From Serinus canaria (lineage: Eukaryota; Chordata; Aves; Passeriformes; Fringillidae), in the NCBI RefSeq assembly GCF_022539315.1, contig NC_066329.1, positions 8,221,072 through 8,285,071 on the forward strand: a DNA stretch of 64,000 nt, in the 5' to 3' direction. The notes under the pieces are model-generated. The model was given only the letters and a program-made list of their open reading frames with translations. It was not told where the DNA came from and did no database searches. Position 1 is the first letter of the stretch, and every line of letters starts with the position of its first letter. Both the position numbers and the translations under genes were made by a program. Positions 61,964-64,000 of the stretch are shown here, piece after piece.

Positions 61964-64000
61964 GGAGGCTGCAGGGGTCACCTCAGCAAGCACTCCTGAA
62001 TTGTGCTCCTGATTATTGCAACATTGCTGACAGGCTCCTGCAATGGCTGCAAGGCCATAAAAAAGCTGCTGTGCCTGGTCTAGCGTGGCTCTGTGGAGAG
62101 AGGAGTAATTGGAACCCCAATGGGTGTGAAATCCCAAAGCCATCAGATGGGGACACACCATTAAGGAGGCTCTGGGCTGGAGGATTTCAAGTGCTTCTTT
62201 TACCTCCTCCTCATTTTCTATCATTTCTTCTTAGAAACTTGAATACCAATCTGATTTCCTCATAAATTTCCTTGCATTTACATTTGAGGGAAACATTAAA
62301 TTATTGCCTGCAATTTTAATAGGGCTTGAAATTAGCATGACTTTCCCCATCCCCTTTTGGTTTAATGGGCCAGAACTGCATTTGGAATAAATCTTTGTAG
62401 CACCACTTGGTGGCCAATATTTGGCATTACTGGAAGTTGGGACCGTAGGAGCTGATCTGTACCATCAGCTGCAAAAGGACTTCTGGGACCTTCAGCATGT
62501 AAAACATGCATTTTCCAAAGATAGGCTGGTATTTGATAATGATGATGCAGAGTTATGGTGGGAATGATTATGCTCTGCAATTCTGGGAGATATCCTCAAA
62601 TTAAAACTAAAAATAGCTGTACTTACAACTAGAGAGAAACTTAATTGCAAAGGAGTAGAGTGTTTATTTTTATATGTTCATGAATATCTTTATAAAATGG
62701 GAGATGCAATAAAATAAGTCTTGTAGTGCACCTGTTTTATGATCATCCCATTTTTTTTCCTTAGGACTATGTTAGACTATAATAGCAGCTGTAGTAATTT
62801 TCCACAAGCTTAAGAGCTGGTTTAATTTATTTATTTGCTTTTAAAGCAAGTAGATCTTTCAAATTTTTTCAAACATTCATCTAGGGTAATACCAGCTATG
62901 GGACAGGATCAGGGACTGGGGAGAGCATGCTCTGGGTGCTGGCCCCAGTGCTTGTCCTGCCCAAGCTGCATTTTTTGGGGCTTGAGGAGAATTTTGTTAT
63001 TATTTTAGAAGGACCTTGAGATCTGACTGATGTACTGTAGCCAGGGAAGACCAGCAATGGTGTCAGTAAGCAGGAAAGGGTTGTGGTTGCTTTGGGGTTT
63101 GTTAGGGTTTGGTTTTTTACTGTACTGCTTTGCCTTAATGCCAGGAAGGGTTGAGATCAGCATAGCAAGAACCTGGAGTGCCCAGTAAATGAGTGTTGTA
63201 TATCCAAGATAAAAGGTTTGTGTTTTCTGCCCCCTGCCTGGTGCACCCTCCTTCCAGCAGAGCTCTGCCCCTGCTCTGGGGCACTCAGTGGGGACAGAAA
63301 CCTGCTCCAGGAGCCTCCTGCATCCCTTCATTTCAACCTGTGGGCTCAGAGTATTCCCTGGTGTTTCTCCTCTTGTTCCACCCAACCTTTGTGGCTGCTC
63401 AGAGCCATCTCAAACCCTGCTCCATCCACTTCTCCCAGTCTCAGCTCTGTTCACCTGGGCACATGGGGTTGCCTGTCATCTCCATTTTCATCTCATCTCC
63501 TTTGGCTGGGAGGAACTGAGGTCCTTCCATCTGGACTGCTCTATTTTTTCCCACCAGGTTAGCACTGCCCCCACTCCACAGGAATCAGGTGGGAGTCTCT
63601 TGTTCAAGCCCTGCTGTTCTATTCTCCCACTAAGCTGCACCTTGCATGAATATTTCCCCCCATTTTCAATGCTTATTTATGCATTCAGAGGCCACATGGA
63701 CTGCTCCCACTAAAAGCTGTCTATGGATTATTTGTGAGGCAATTAAAAAGAAGCCAATTCCTTTACCACAGAAAAGAGCATTTAGCTTTCTGTTTGGTTT
63801 GTGTTCCATCTAAAAGTCAAGTGCCTGCAGTACAATTTAGTTTCCCAATCTATGGCTGCTTTACCTGCCTAATCAGTTGGCAGATTAATTCATAAAAAAT
63901 CAAAGAAGGACTTCATCACTTTCTCATGAAATATGCAGGACTGACAACAACAACAAAAAAAAACTTCTTTAAACAATAGTGGCCCATTTACAGGTGGTTT

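Larger units (their letters stand above)
61405..64000 (+). other. GALNT9: GALNT9 intron 4 (5' part; runs off the window)
   Basis: Begins GTGAGT and would be phase 2. It carries a minus-strand LTR at 61469-61963; the rest shows nothing recognisable. I searched for the next exon, which should begin with G completing W255, and found none before 64000. Confidence 0.85.

Noticed and set aside
1..64000. CR1 LINE 3' ends, the commonest bird repeat
   Set aside because: Looked for the terminal ATTCTRTG-type repeats and typical CR1 words on both strands by eye and found only isolated weak matches, such as near 6500 and 19235.
61405..64000. Next GALNT9 exon
   Set aside because: No segment after an AG begins with G and continues into the expected family sequence; the exon must lie beyond the window.

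Overview
The window is vertebrate nuclear DNA, most likely from a bird and probably a songbird. It is single-copy-looking, AT-leaning and CpG-poor, with long introns, many short tandem repeats and one conspicuous CpG island. The bird call rests on compact gene structure and on a solo LTR in intron 4 that resembles songbird endogenous-retrovirus LTRs as I remember them. It is an inference, not a database result.

Only one protein-coding gene is supported: the 5' part of GALNT9 (polypeptide N-acetylgalactosaminyltransferase 9) on the + strand. Four coding exons join in frame: 14363-14603, 38491-38671, 59346-59512 and 61230-61404. They give 254 complete codons plus two bases of codon 255. The encoded part is a type II Golgi membrane protein start: short cytosolic tail, membrane anchor, stem, and the first part of the GT-A fold up to the metal-binding D-A-H motif. 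The remaining exons lie beyond base 64000.

Layout: 1-13590 is upstream intergenic DNA holding a 16-copy 27-bp minisatellite (909-1338), a long CATC microsatellite (about 8091-8400) and no recognised gene. About 13590-14640 is the CpG-island promoter, 5' leader and exon 1, with several possible upstream ORFs and a GC-rich 15-bp repeat. Intron 1 (23.9 kb) and intron 2 (20.7 kb) hold small repeats and a few stretches that could be conserved regulatory elements. Intron 3 is 1.7 kb. The start of intron 4 carries the minus-strand solo LTR with an internal hexamer array, 64 bp past the exon 4 splice donor. Two related LTR-like copies lie near the end of intron 2.

I found no bacterial-type system, CRISPR array, tRNA, rRNA or second gene. 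The more interesting points are the minisatellite carrying a splice-donor consensus in 15 of 16 units on the minus strand, the leader with a start-stop upstream ORF abutting a 79-codon upstream ORF, and the transposon load around GALNT9 exons 3 and 4.
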